NCBI GenBank assembly: GCA_003543135.1
Contig: DPJG01000023.1
Location: 124,001 to 188,000 of the forward strand
Direction: 5' to 3'
Length of the DNA: 64,000 bases
Source of the DNA: Rheinheimera sp.
GTDB lineage: Bacteria; Pseudomonadota; Gammaproteobacteria; Enterobacterales; Alteromonadaceae
Shown: in pieces, positions 48,023 to 56,377 of the stretch
How positions within the stretch are numbered: the stretch's first letter is position 1
Layout of the letters: each line of letters begins with the position of its first letter
Notes under the pieces: generated by a model
What the model saw: the letters and a program-made list of their open reading frames with translations, nothing else
Told to the model about the DNA's origin: nothing
Database searches by the model: none
Position numbers and translations under genes: made by a program

Positions 48023-48358
48023 TTACAGGCAGCGCGCCGGTTTGGGCAAACCGGCAATACGGGTGGCTTGTTTGGCAGGGCCCTCAGGGAATAATAAAAA
48101 CAAATATTTACTGTTGCCTTTGTCTGGCCCCAGTTTTTCCGCCATGGCTTTCACCAATAACCGGATGGCGGGGGATGTCTGATATTCTTGGTAAAAATCC
48201 CGCACAAACCAGATCACTTCCCAGTGTGCCGGCGTCAGGTCGATGTTCTCCGCTTTGGCAAATTCAGCGGCCAAAGCTTCACTCCAGAGCGACAAGTCGG
48301 CCAGATAACCGTGTTTATCCAGTGGCACCGTTTGATCTTCAATTTGGAGTGTTAACAC
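48023..48358 (-). CDS. tusE: Sulfur relay protein TusE (DsrC family)
   Basis: A 111-residue DsrC/TusE protein, which takes persulfide from TusD and passes it to MnmA for 2-thiolation of tRNA wobble uridine. It shows [20 protein letters not shown] and [10 protein letters not shown], then [20 protein letters not shown] and the end [10 protein letters not shown], whose penultimate Cys carries the sulfur. The second DsrC cysteine, found in sulfite-reducing bacteria, is absent, which supports a Tus role. GTG 48358 has AGGTGA upstream and overlaps the tusB stop; an in-frame ATG 39 bases upstream adds residues not seen in the family. Confidence 0.93.
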   Translation of the reverse strand: MLTLQIEDQTVPLDKHGYLADLSLWSEALAAEFAKAENIDLTPAHWEVIWFVRDFYQEYQTSPAIRLLVKAMAEKLGPDKGNSKYLFLLFPEGPAKQATRIAGLPKPARCL

Positions 48359-48606
48359 AAAATCACCTGATGAGCGGTTAAAGTCAGTTGTACCCATTGC
48401 TCGTCGTTTAACGACTGAAAACCGGCACTGAGTGGCACACCACGTTGCTGTAAGTCTTGCTCCAGCACAAAAAGTTGAGTCGTGGGCCAGTTGCGTTGTT
48501 GCTTTAGCAGATAGACCGCATCCTGGCGCAATAACACCACATCATTTGCGCTGGCCAGGCTAAACATCACGTTGGGTTCAGGAGTGGTTATTTGATACAA
48601 CAACAT
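48352..48606 (-). CDS. tusB: Sulfur relay protein TusB (DsrH family)
   Basis: An 84-residue DsrH/TusB protein, the small subunit of the TusBCD hexamer. Matching blocks are the start [25 protein letters not shown] and [14 protein letters not shown]. Sequence conservation in TusB is low; position between tusC and tusE decides the call. It overlaps tusE by seven bases and is 1 bp from tusC. Confidence 0.88.
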   Translation of the reverse strand: MLLYQITTPEPNVMFSLASANDVVLLRQDAVYLLKQQRNWPTTQLFVLEQDLQQRGVPLSAGFQSLNDEQWVQLTLTAHQVILC

Positions 48607-48607
48607 C

Positions 48608-48964
48608 TCAGCACCTCAGAATATGGTCTTGTTGCAACAGCAAAGTCGAAATGTCCGCTGTGCTCAATTCAGTGACGTCAATTCGCAGCTCATCTGCGGT
48701 CAGTTGATACAACAACATGGCGTCTGCCGCTACGATCACTTGCTCAATATCATATAAAGCAAATAACTTCTGGGCGGCAGTGAAATCTTTTACACCAAAA
48801 TTTGGTGCTGCTGTCAGCGGTAATAATTGGGTGATGGCAGCGCCAAGGTAAATCAGCGTGACCTGATGCTCAACCGCAGCAAGTGCCATCGCTAAATCTT
48901 GTGCTTCGCGGCTACTGCTTTGAGAAAATGCACTTTGGGTAAAAACAACGGCAATTTTTTTCAT
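48608..48964 (-). CDS. tusC: Sulfur relay protein TusC (DsrF family)
   Basis: A 118-residue DsrE/F-fold protein with the TusC pattern KKIAVVFTQSAFSQSSSREAQDLAMALAA (split in the chain by polar turns) and FGVKDFTAAQKLFALYDI. It forms the TusBCD complex with TusB and TusD. Its ATG overlaps the tusD stop by one base (48964), so the four genes are tightly coupled. Confidence 0.9.
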   Translation of the reverse strand: MKKIAVVFTQSAFSQSSSREAQDLAMALAAVEHQVTLIYLGAAITQLLPLTAAPNFGVKDFTAAQKLFALYDIEQVIVAADAMLLYQLTADELRIDVTELSTADISTLLLQQDHILRC

Positions 48965-49326
48965 CAGAATTGCACCACACGGTCAACTTCATCCAAACGC
49001 ATCGCAAATTCAGCCAGACCAGCGCCAATAAAACCGGCGCGGGCAGGGCGGCTGTTGGTAGCAATGCCACGTTTTTCAGCTGCGGTGACACAATACAGCA
49101 GCGGTATTTGCTGCTGTTGGCAAAAGCTTACCAGCAGTGCTGCATTATCAGGCTCATCTGCAGGTAAGTCTGCATCATTGGAAACCGCCAGCACTGCATC
49201 CTGATAAAAGAAAATATGGTCAATCTGATGCTTCAGAGCACAGGCAGCCTGCGCAAAGCGCAACACCGACGCCAGTGTCTGGCAGCCGTAAACTGGTGAT
49301 TGCACATAAAGGGCAAAACTGGCCAT
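48964..49326 (-). CDS. tusD: Sulfurtransferase TusD (DsrE family)
   Basis: A 120-residue DsrE/TusD protein. It begins MASFALYVQSPVYGCQTLAS, contains IDHIFFYQDAVLA, and has the active cysteine in YCVTAAEKRGI; it ends in DEVDRVVQF as E. coli TusD does. TusD accepts persulfide sulfur from TusA. ATG 49326 is preferred over the frame start at 49368 because AGGTG precedes it and the N-terminus aligns with the family. It is the first gene of tusDCBE on the minus strand, after a terminator that separates it from yccA. Confidence 0.93.
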   Translation of the reverse strand: MASFALYVQSPVYGCQTLASVLRFAQAACALKHQIDHIFFYQDAVLAVSNDADLPADEPDNAALLVSFCQQQQIPLLYCVTAAEKRGIATNSRPARAGFIGAGLAEFAMRLDEVDRVVQF

Positions 49327-49341
49327 CTGCACACCTGCAAT

Positions 49342-49368
49342 AAAAAAATACCCCGACAAGCGGGGCAT
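49342..49368 (-). terminator. Terminator between yccA and tusD (minus strand)
   Basis: On the minus strand a CCCCG/CGGGG stem with a 5-nt loop runs into TATTTTTTTA. It should end the yccA transcript. Confidence 0.75.
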
Positions 49369-49408
49369 TTTAATGAAAATCAGTCACTGTGCAACCACAG
49401 TCCGCGAA

Positions 49409-50074
49409 TTACTCGTCACTGTTTAAAAAGCCAAGCAGCTGCAACAGTGCGGTGAATAAGTTAAAGATGTTCAGATACAGGCTAACAGTGGCACGGATAT
49501 AGTTGGTTTCACCGCCCTGAACAATACGGCTGGTATCAAACAGGATAAAACCAGACATCAGCAGCACAATCACAGCGCTGATGGCTAACTGTAAAGCCGG
49601 AACCTGAAAGAAAAGATTGGCAAGACCTGCCACCACGGCCATGATCAAACCAACAAATAAAAAGTTACCGATAAAAGAGAAATCCTTTTTACTGGTCAGG
49701 GTGTAAGCCGACAAACTAAAGAAAATAAGCGCCGTTGCGGCAAAAGCCTGCATAATAATTTCCGGGCCATTTGGCATACCAGCATAACGGTTCAGCATAG
49801 GGCCAATAGAAGCACCCATCACACCGGTGAAAGCAAATACCCAGAATAAACCCGCTGCACTGTCAGCCGTTTTAATCACCACAAACACCAGCACTAACGC
49901 CAGAATACTTAAACCTAAACCCAGCATAGGACCAAAATCCAGCGCCATGGCAACAGCGGCAGTCACAGCACTAAAAGTTAAGGTCATGGCAAGCAACATA
50001 TAGGTGTTGCGAAGGACTTTGTTGATGCTCAGGCTGTCAGCGCCTGTCATCAGCTGTTGGTTTTGATAAGACAT
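49409..50074 (-). CDS. yccA: Bax inhibitor-1 family membrane protein YccA
   Basis: A 221-residue protein with seven hydrophobic segments, matching YccA, which is a substrate and modulator of the FtsH protease in E. coli. It begins MSYQNQQL followed by LSINKVLRNTYMLLAMTL and ends in the typical YLNIFNLFTALLQLLG and FLNSDE. ATG 50074 has GGAG upstream; the frame start at 50113 would add an unrelated tail. yccA also neighbours tusE in E. coli, so this linkage is old. Confidence 0.94.
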   Translation of the reverse strand: MSYQNQQLMTGADSLSINKVLRNTYMLLAMTLTFSAVTAAVAMALDFGPMLGLGLSILALVLVFVVIKTADSAAGLFWVFAFTGVMGASIGPMLNRYAGMPNGPEIIMQAFAATALIFFSLSAYTLTSKKDFSFIGNFLFVGLIMAVVAGLANLFFQVPALQLAISAVIVLLMSGFILFDTSRIVQGGETNYIRATVSLYLNIFNLFTALLQLLGFLNSDE

Positions 50075-50281
50075 AATCACTCCTGTGGTTGTAAATACTG
50101 TACGACTATACAAGCTTCAAATCGACAAGTCAGTAACTTTGACCAGGCGCTCTGGTTAAAATTCACGGTGTTGTTTAAATCCTGCACATCGATAGCACAG
50201 CTTTTGCGCAAGCAGATCTTTATAATGCAATTCAATGTGTTAAACAGCAAAAAAATGCTTTCTTTTCGCTGCGCAACTTAT

Positions 50282-50297
50282 TAAGATACGCGCCATT
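50282..50297 (+). promoter_or_regulatory. Probable -10 and discriminator of the tRNA-Ser promoter
   Basis: TAAGAT at 50282-50287 is followed by a GC-rich stretch (ACGCGCC), as in promoters of stable RNA under stringent control. It lies just before the tRNA 5' end. A -35 is not clear. Confidence 0.35.
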
Positions 50298-50388
50298 GGA
50301 GAGATGGCAGAGTGGTTTAATGCACCGGTCTTGAAAACCGGCGAGGGTTAGTAGCCCTTCAAGAGTTCGAATCTCTTTCTCTCCGCCA
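50298..50388 (+). tRNA. tRNA-Ser (anticodon TGA)
   Basis: A 91-nt class II tRNA. The acceptor arms GGAGAGA and TCTCTCC pair, followed by G73 and an encoded CCA. The anticodon stem-loop is CCGGT-CTTGAAA-ACCGG, giving TGA, and the long variable arm is CGAGGG...CCCTTC-like. The T-arm GTTCGAAT is present. It reads UCA and related serine codons and is charged by the serS product at 46356. Confidence 0.96.
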
Positions 50389-50400
50389 TATAAATTAACA

Positions 50401-50424
50401 AAAAGCCCGCGATGCGGGCTTTTT
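50401..50424 (+). terminator. Terminator after tRNA-Ser
   Basis: AAAAGCCCGC (50401-50410) pairs with GCGGGCTTTT (50414-50423) across a 3-nt loop, within a T-rich tail. Confidence 0.85.
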
Positions 50425-50490
50425 GTTTTGTTGCCATTAAGCTTCTGGCAAGACTAACTGTCTGGCACAGCGCTGTTTTTTACAGCTCAT

Positions 50491-50521
50491 AAAAAAGCCG
50501 GTATTGCAGAATACCGGCTTT
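50491..50521 (-). terminator. Terminator of the TonB-dependent receptor gene (minus strand, probably bidirectional)
   Basis: A 12-bp stem (AAAGCCGGTATT at 50494-50505, AATACCGGCTTT at 50510-50521) with a 4-nt loop ends in six T residues on the minus strand. Confidence 0.85.
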
Positions 50522-50551
50522 GTTCGTTTTGCATCATTAAACTATTTCAGC

Positions 50552-52948
50552 TTAAAACTTTGCAGTGATACCAAGGGTAATAGCACGGCCCGGTAATGGC
50601 GCATCCGCTTTAATAAAGGAGCTGTGCACATAACCTAGTTTATTGCTAAGGTTTGTGCCCTTTAAAAAGGCCGTGACGTCAACAGACTGCACATCAAAAT
50701 AATAATTCAGGCTGGCATCAAAGCTGGTGTAACCGGCGGTTTCGGTTTCATAAGCCGACACTTTATCCTGACGCGCATAATAGGTTGCGCCCAGCACTGT
50801 GCTCCATTGCTGCGCCTGATACTGATACTCCACACCGGCTTTGAGTGGTGGAATACGCGGTAAGTCTGAACCTGACTTCAGTTTTGCTCGCACTGTGTCG
50901 GCAAACACTGATAATTGCTGAGCCGGATCAAGCTGGTAACTCAGTTCAAACTCGGCACCATAGAGCTCGGCATCGCGCTGCTGATACTGATAGACGTCAA
51001 AGTCGCCGTGATCATGCGCATCATGGCCTGTTTCTTCGTCATGATCTTCATCATGATGCTGAGCTAAATCAGCCATGCTCAGGCCGGTGTTGGCCAGATA
51101 CAGATAATCGTCGATCTGGTTATAGAAGAAGTTATAACTAAAAGTCAGATCACCTTCGGTTTTGCGAAAGCCAAGGTCGATGTTATTGGCGGTTTCCCGC
51201 TGCATCTCGCCGTTGTAAAAACCAATCTCACCATCGTCATCCAGCTGGTAAGCCAAGCCCAGTTCATAACTGGCGGTGGCGATATGAGCGCCGTTGGCGT
51301 AAATTTCTGCCGCACTTGGCGCGCGCTCAGAACGGCTGACACTTAAAGCCCACTGATAACCTGGCTGGAAGTTCCAGACCAGACCCGCTGACAGACTGGC
51401 TGCATTAAAACGGGCAAAACTGGCTTGTGCATCCTGTTCTTCGCTGTGATCGACATCATCCTCGTGCAGATGCTCCAGTTCCAGTGCACCTGCGTCGTGT
51501 TTGGTGCGCTCTAAACGAGCGCCCAACTGCGCTGACAATTCACCAAAACGACGCTCTTCCAACACAAAAAGGGCATAACTGTTGGTTTTGGCATCAGGCG
51601 TAAAAGCTTCTTCACCAAAAGCACGGTAATCGTTGTGCTGATAATGCAGACCAACCAGACCGTGCCAGCCCATCACATCACTGTGTTCCAGGCTCAGACG
51701 GTTTTCGAACGACTTGTTTTTAAAGATAGTGCCGGCGACACCTGCATCCATTTCAATATGCTGATAGTCAGTGTAAGCGCCACTGAGGCTTAAGGTTTCA
51801 ATACCAGAGAGCGGCGAGTACAACTCACCGGCATAACTGATTCTGTCCTGATCCAGGTCGGCATACACGCCTTCAGCGCCATGATCTTCGTGATCTGCAT
51901 GTTCTTCTTCAGTTTCACCGCCATGTGATGAATGGCCCGGGATCCCGTATTGGCTGTTGATAGTGCCAACTGATACACCAAATAAACCACGGCTGCCCAC
52001 CCAGCTGCCGCCTACATTCAGCGCCTGATTGTCCAGTGCACTGTTGTCCAGGCTCTTTTTTACTTCGCCTTCGTCATTCACAAACTCGGGCACTTTGTAA
52101 TCATTACTTTTACGGTCAAAACCATCAAAATGCCAGGCAAACTGCTGTAAAGCGCCGTCATGAGCCAGCGCATAACTTTGTTCATCGGCTACATTATTGC
52201 GACGTACATCAACCACAGTTTGTGGACTTCTGAGCTGGCGCGGCACTCTGTTATCGACGATGTTCACCACACCACCAATGGCGCCGCTGCCATAAAGTAG
52301 CGTGGCTGGGCCTCTTAATACTTCAATTTGTTCAGTGGTAATTGCATCTGCACTGATAGCGTGATCGGGGCCAACACGGGATACATCGCCGGTGTCCATG
52401 CCGTTGCTCAATAGCTTCACACGCGGGCCGTCCAGCCCCCGGATCACCGGGCTTGCCGCCACAGGGCCATAATAATTGCTATGTACACCAGGCAAGGTTT
52501 TTAAGGTTTCACCTATGGTCGCTTCGGTATGGCGGCTTAAATCCTCGCCTGACATCACAGAGACCGGATGTGCCATATCCAAATCATAATGATGTAAACC
52601 TGAGGCTGAAACCGTCATGCGCTCCAGACCACCACTATTGAGTGTTACTGCCAGCGGCTGCTGACTTGCAGCGATAAATTCATCACCATAACCTTTGGCT
52701 GCGATATGCAGCTGCGCATTGGCAGGACTTTGGATCTGAAATTCACCTTTGTCATTGGTATAAACATATTGTTGCCGGCCGTGCACATGCACTTTGGCAT
52801 TGGCAACAGGCTGGCCTTGCTGATTGACCACAACACCGCTCAGTGTGGAGGTTTGGGCCTGAGTCTGGCTGGAAAGGGTGATAGCTAAAGCCAGGGCTGC
52901 AGGTTTAAAATAACGGCCTGCCGGAAAATGATGCAAAACAGCTTTCAT
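50552..52948 (-). CDS. TonB-dependent receptor with His-rich loops, probable zinc receptor (ZnuD-like)
   Basis: A 798-residue outer-membrane receptor. A signal peptide is followed by a carboxypeptidase-like repeat domain (about 33-95; LSGVVVNQQGQPVANAKVHV), the plug (VSVMSGEDL, LKTLPGVHSNYYG, SPVIRGLDGPRV, IEVLRGPATLLYGSGAIGGV) and a 22-strand barrel ending in ITLGITAKF. Three barrel loops are packed with His, Asp and Glu, near residues 339-357, 491-505 and 629-650. Such loops are known from ZnuD, the zinc receptor of Neisseria, and the upstream palindrome at 52997 resembles a Zur operator. Import of zinc (or copper) is therefore inferred. ATG 52948 gives the best signal peptide; an ATG ten codons upstream lacks a ribosome site. 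Confidence 0.88.
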   Translation of the reverse strand: MKAVLHHFPAGRYFKPAALALAITLSSQTQAQTSTLSGVVVNQQGQPVANAKVHVHGRQQYVYTNDKGEFQIQSPANAQLHIAAKGYGDEFIAASQQPLAVTLNSGGLERMTVSASGLHHYDLDMAHPVSVMSGEDLSRHTEATIGETLKTLPGVHSNYYGPVAASPVIRGLDGPRVKLLSNGMDTGDVSRVGPDHAISADAITTEQIEVLRGPATLLYGSGAIGGVVNIVDNRVPRQLRSPQTVVDVRRNNVADEQSYALAHDGALQQFAWHFDGFDRKSNDYKVPEFVNDEGEVKKSLDNSALDNQALNVGGSWVGSRGLFGVSVGTINSQYGIPGHSSHGGETEEEHADHEDHGAEGVYADLDQDRISYAGELYSPLSGIETLSLSGAYTDYQHIEMDAGVAGTIFKNKSFENRLSLEHSDVMGWHGLVGLHYQHNDYRAFGEEAFTPDAKTNSYALFVLEERRFGELSAQLGARLERTKHDAGALELEHLHEDDVDHSEEQDAQASFARFNAASLSAGLVWNFQPGYQWALSVSRSERAPSAAEIYANGAHIATASYELGLAYQLDDDGEIGFYNGEMQRETANNIDLGFRKTEGDLTFSYNFFYNQIDDYLYLANTGLSMADLAQHHDEDHDEETGHDAHDHGDFDVYQYQQRDAELYGAEFELSYQLDPAQQLSVFADTVRAKLKSGSDLPRIPPLKAGVEYQYQAQQWSTVLGATYYARQDKVSAYETETAGYTSFDASLNYYFDVQSVDVTAFLKGTNLSNKLGYVHSSFIKADAPLPGRAITLGITAKF

Positions 52949-52993
52949 AGAATATCCCGTCTGTATTTTCTGATTCATTTATCAAGATTCATT

Positions 52994-53012
52994 GTGATGT
53001 TATAACATTTTA
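52994..53012 (-). promoter_or_regulatory. Zur-like palindrome upstream of the TonB-dependent receptor gene
   Basis: ATGTTATAACAT (52997-53008) is a perfect 12-bp palindrome, made of the ATGTTAT/ATAACAT halves seen in gammaproteobacterial Zur sites. It lies about 50 bp before the start codon, a position where a repressor would block transcription. The match is from memory of the consensus. Confidence 0.45.
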
Positions 53013-53179
53013 CGGTAGGCGACAGCTAAAAAACAAGCATTTGTCATGCTGAGTCACAGAGTTCGCGACCAAAAAACCATTTTTATCGTTCGGCAGCCGG
53101 GCTTAACACAAAGCGCTGTCGTTTTGGCTGTCTGCTGCATTAGAATGTTGTTTTTATTATCGGTTGGGATAGGGCTGTG

Positions 53180-53818
53180 ATGTCGTTTTGGCCAGAGTTT
53201 TTATTAGTTGCGTCCGTGCATTTTGTTGCTGTAGCAAGTCCGGGACCGGATTTTGCGATTGTCTTACGGTACGCCGTCCGTTATGGCGTGAAGGTTGCTG
53301 TGTCAGCAAGTATTGGTATTGGCCTGGGCATTCTGTTGCACGTTGCCTATTCCTTGCTTGGTATTGGTTTGCTGCTGCAAACCACGCCCTGGTTATTTCA
53401 GCTGTTTTCAGCTGGTGCCGCTGCTTACCTTGCTTATATTGGCATACAGGCATTGCGAAGCGGCCCGGGCGCTGCGACCAGCCCGGAGCAGGCAGACAAA
53501 ACACCGGTGATAGGTTTATGGCAGTCGTTTCGTACCGGTTTGCTGACCAATGGTCTGAATCCTAAAGCAACCTTGTTTTTTCTGGCGTTATTTGCCGTAA
53601 TAATTTCGCCGGAAACCCCAACAAGTTTCAAAATTATTTACGGTCTTTATATGGCTGTAGCCACCGCCCTTTGGTTTTGTTTGCTATCTTTTGTTTTAAC
53701 CCGACAAAAAATAAGAAGTTTTTTGCTAAACCAGGGGTATTGGTTTGATAGGTTAATGGGTGTGGTTTTGTTGGCATTAGCCATGCATCTGCTGTATAGC
53801 GCATTAAAGACAATCTAA
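53180..53818 (+). CDS. LysE/RhtB family amino-acid exporter
   Basis: A 212-residue membrane protein with about six helices and the LysE/RhtB signature VASPGPDFAIVLRYAVRYG near the N-terminus, followed by GIGLGILLHVAYSLLGIGLL. It later has FRTGLLTNGLNPKATLFFLALF. The family exports amino acids such as threonine, homoserine, leucine or lysine. ATG 53180 is preferred over the GTG three bases earlier; AGGG lies at 53171-53174. It is transcribed away from the TonB receptor gene. Substrate unknown. Confidence 0.9.
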   Translation: MSFWPEFLLVASVHFVAVASPGPDFAIVLRYAVRYGVKVAVSASIGIGLGILLHVAYSLLGIGLLLQTTPWLFQLFSAGAAAYLAYIGIQALRSGPGAATSPEQADKTPVIGLWQSFRTGLLTNGLNPKATLFFLALFAVIISPETPTSFKIIYGLYMAVATALWFCLLSFVLTRQKIRSFLLNQGYWFDRLMGVVLLALAMHLLYSALKTI

Positions 53819-53861
53819 ACTTTATTGCGCCTTTTGCCGACATAACTGCAAAGGGGGATTT

Positions 53862-54398
53862 ATGCGAATGCTGAGCAAGGTGATCCGGCTGGATCTGAAT
53901 TACAGCTCGGAGCAATCACATCAGTATCTGAAAGAAACCTGCTATCTGGCGCCTTTTCCGGATGAGGACGCCAGTCATTTTGCCAAACGTATCCTCACTT
54001 ATCTCAGCCTGTATGAGCTGCACCCTGTGCTGGCGAAACAGCCGCCGTCCAGCCGGCAACCGGATTTATACCTGCAGGATCAGCAACAACATTTTTTACT
54101 TTGGTGTCAGGTTGATTTACCCAGCGATAAACAGCTACAACGTGCCAGCCATCAGGCGGAACAAGTGTTGCTGGTGACTGACGCCAGCGAACATAACAAA
54201 GCCAAAGCATTGATCCGCGGTATGCCCAATGTAGTGCTGTTTTGCCTAGAGGCGGCGCAACTGGAGGACTTTTGCAAGATGCTGCGTGGTCACATGCAGT
54301 TGTCAGTCTGGCGTGAGCAGGAACAACTCATCATCACGGACGGTCAGCAACAACTCGAAATGCAGGTTGCGCCCATCCTCAATCCTCTACTGCACTAA
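53862..54398 (+). CDS. YaeQ family protein
   Basis: A 178-residue cytoplasmic protein that fits the YaeQ family (PD-(D/E)XK nuclease-like fold, function unsettled). The order of elements matches: an N-terminal strand, ETCYLAPFPDEDASHFAKRI with LTYLSLYE, QPDLYLQDQQQHFLLWCQVDLP (the core strand pair, here with Asp and Gln), AEQVLLVTDASEH, then a C-terminal strand pair with LIITDGQQQLEMQV. Identity to E. coli YaeQ appears modest. It has its own ribosome site (GGGGGA before ATG 53862) and stands 43 bp after the exporter gene. Confidence 0.75.
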   Translation: MRMLSKVIRLDLNYSSEQSHQYLKETCYLAPFPDEDASHFAKRILTYLSLYELHPVLAKQPPSSRQPDLYLQDQQQHFLLWCQVDLPSDKQLQRASHQAEQVLLVTDASEHNKAKALIRGMPNVVLFCLEAAQLEDFCKMLRGHMQLSVWREQEQLIITDGQQQLEMQVAPILNPLLH

Positions 54399-54528
54399 CA
54401 ATACCCCCAACAACTATAAGATGACTTAAGCGGGCTTTGATTTACCAGGCTCTCTGGATGACATATAATGCGCGCCGGTTTTTTATTGCGCCGGATTTGC
54501 GATCCGGACCTGGCAAAAAAGGTGAAAG

Positions 54529-55446
54529 ATGTACGTAGTAGCTGCTTTATATAAATTTGTAACTCTGCCTGATTATGTTGCACTTCGCGACAAACTCTAC
54601 CAGCACCTGGTGCTGAATAAAGTCAAAGGCACCTTATTGTTAGCCGAAGAAGGCATTAACGGTACCATTTGTGGCACCCGAGCAGGCATTGATGCAGTTT
54701 ACAGTTTTCTGCAAGCCGATGGCCGTTTTGACGGCATGTCTTATAAAGAATCTTTTGCCGATGAACCGGCGTTTTACCGCACCAAGGTCAAACTGAAAAA
54801 AGAAATTGTCACTATGGGCGTGGAAGGTATTAATCCGGCGCATATTGTGGGCACTTATGTAAAAGGGGAAGCCTGGAATCAGCTGATCAGCGACCCGGAC
54901 ACTATCGTCATTGACACCCGTAACGACTATGAAGTGGCCATTGGCACCTTTAAAAATGCCATTAACCCCAACACCACCAGTTTTCGCGAATTCCCGCAGT
55001 GGGCGGCGGAAAATCTGGACAAAACCAAACATAAAAAAGTGGCCATGTTCTGCACTGGCGGTATTCGTTGTGAAAAATCAACGGCCTTTTTGAAAGAGCA
55101 GGGTTTTGACGAGGTTTACCACCTCGATGGCGGCATTCTGAAATATCTGGAAGAAGTGCCAGAGCCGGAAAGTTTATGGCAGGGTGAGTGTTTTGTGTTT
55201 GACCAGCGGGTTGCGGTAAAACACGGTTTAGCGCAGGGCAGTTATGATCAATGTTATGCCTGCCGTATGCCGCTGTCACAGCAAGAACTGTTATCACCAC
55301 TCTATGTCAAAGGCTTAAGCTGCCCGCACTGTCATGACAAAATCACGGACGAGCAGCGTGCGTCTTTTACTGAACGGCAAAAGCAGATCGAACTTGCCAA
55401 ACAACGCGGTGAGCAGCATATCCGCGACGGCAAGGTTGATTTTTAA
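54529..55446 (+). CDS. trhO: tRNA uridine(34) hydroxylase TrhO (YceA rhodanese family)
   Basis: A 305-residue protein with an N-terminal acylphosphatase-like domain (about 1-95), a rhodanese domain (about 120-215) with active Cys175 in [10 protein letters not shown], and a C-terminal Cys-rich segment ([19 protein letters not shown]) that likely binds metal. TrhO uses oxygen to hydroxylate U34 of certain tRNAs, the first step towards cmo5U or mo5U. It decodes alongside wobble modifications such as the Tus pathway made nearby. GTGAAAG before ATG 54529 is an acceptable ribosome site. Length agrees with the family. Confidence 0.94.
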   Translation: MYVVAALYKFVTLPDYVALRDKLYQHLVLNKVKGTLLLAEEGINGTICGTRAGIDAVYSFLQADGRFDGMSYKESFADEPAFYRTKVKLKKEIVTMGVEGINPAHIVGTYVKGEAWNQLISDPDTIVIDTRNDYEVAIGTFKNAINPNTTSFREFPQWAAENLDKTKHKKVAMFCTGGIRCEKSTAFLKEQGFDEVYHLDGGILKYLEEVPEPESLWQGECFVFDQRVAVKHGLAQGSYDQCYACRMPLSQQELLSPLYVKGLSCPHCHDKITDEQRASFTERQKQIELAKQRGEQHIRDGKVDF

Positions 55447-55573
55447 CGCTGCACTGAGCCATAACTTGGCTCAAATTCAGCCCGTATATTTTCAGAAAGG
55501 CGGTTAGCACATTGCTGGCCGCCATATCTAGAGTCTTCACTCTTAAATTTAAATCATCTTCATTATTCTTCAT
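55367..55573 (-). CDS. Possible small protein antisense to the trhO 3' end
   Basis: A 68-codon minus-strand frame whose ATG (55573) is preceded by an unusually strong Shine-Dalgarno, GGAGGGAGAGGA. It begins [20 protein letters not shown] and then reads [20 protein letters not shown]. The last 27 codons lie inside trhO. No family is recognised, and there is no membrane segment. It fits the gap between trhO and the cytochrome gene, which is otherwise empty. Could be chance. Confidence 0.3.
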   Translation of the reverse strand: MKNNEDDLNLRVKTLDMAASNVLTAFLKIYGLNLSQVMAQCSVKNQPCRRGYAAHRVVWQVRSAFAVQ

Positions 55574-55785
55574 TCCTCTCCCTCCGTATTACTCAATTAA
55601 ATCGGCGACGAGCCCGATAGATTACGTTTTTAATCAGGATTATATCTTCTTTGAAACCCGAAAATTGACAGAATAGAACCTTTCCCCAAAGTTTATTAAC
55701 TATTCGATTTTTTAGATGGATTGCTGCGTTTTTTTACGGTTTTTATTTAGTGTTATCGCAAGTACATTGGTGATCCGGAGGATTT
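55447..55785 (+). other. Gap between trhO and the cytochrome b561 gene
   Basis: An AT-rich stretch of 339 bases. It holds a short stem (TGAGCCA at 55455, TGGCTCA at 55467) without a T tract after trhO, the strong minus-strand ribosome site described for the frame at 55367-55573, and presumably the cytochrome b561 promoter. No other gene is seen. Confidence 0.4.
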
Positions 55786-56358
55786 ATGCAAACAGAACAA
55801 CAGAATAACGCAACGAAACCAAAAGCTTTGCACTACAACAATCTGAGTGTCAGTTTGCACTGGCTGGTGGCGTTGATGGTTTTTGGATTGTTTGCGCTCG
55901 GTTTTTGGATGGTTGATTTAACCTATTACAGCAGCTGGTACAAAACAGCACCTTACTGGCACAAAAGTGTTGGCATTCTGCTTTTTGCTCTGCTGCTGTT
56001 GCGGCTGTTCTGGCGACTTAAGACTGGTAAACCTGAAGCTCTAGCCAGCCATAACATGAGGCTGCAACAAGTGGCGGCCATAGTACATATGCTGTTATAT
56101 CTGCTGCTGTTTAGCATTGTGCTGACCGGGTATCTTATTTCAACCGCAGACGGGCGGGGTATTGAAGTGTTCAGCTGGTTTGAGGTGCCGGCTTTAGGCG
56201 AGCTATTTGCAGAGCAGGCCGATATTGCCGGTGCTTTGCACAAATGGTTTGCCTATGTATTGATGGCTCTGGTGGCTTTGCATGCTGCCGGCGCAGTTAA
56301 ACATCATTTTGTTGACAAAGACGCCACGCTTAAACGCATGTGGTGGCATAAAAATTAG
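55786..56358 (+). CDS. Cytochrome b561
   Basis: A 190-residue four-helix membrane cytochrome of the prokaryotic b561 family. Histidines expected to bind two hemes lie in SVSLHWLVALM, APYWHKSVGILLF, AAIVHMLLYLLLF and VALHAAGAVKHHF. It passes electrons between quinone and periplasmic acceptors; in E. coli CybB oxidises superoxide. GGAGG precedes ATG 55786. The following gene, 19 bp on, encodes a YceI protein, and in E. coli yceJ (b561) and yceI are likewise paired. Confidence 0.93.
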   Translation: MQTEQQNNATKPKALHYNNLSVSLHWLVALMVFGLFALGFWMVDLTYYSSWYKTAPYWHKSVGILLFALLLLRLFWRLKTGKPEALASHNMRLQQVAAIVHMLLYLLLFSIVLTGYLISTADGRGIEVFSWFEVPALGELFAEQADIAGALHKWFAYVLMALVALHAAGAVKHHFVDKDATLKRMWWHKN

Positions 56359-56377
56359 CAACCTGTAAGGAGATTTT

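Noticed and set aside
50999-51935. His/Asp-rich coding repeats as a CRISPR-like or simple-sequence array
   Set aside because: They are irregular codon runs in the receptor gene, not evenly spaced repeats with spacers.
52994-53012. CRP site reading of the TGTGA at 52994
   Set aside because: No matching TCACA half-site at the right spacing; the ATGTTATAACAT palindrome explains the symmetry better.
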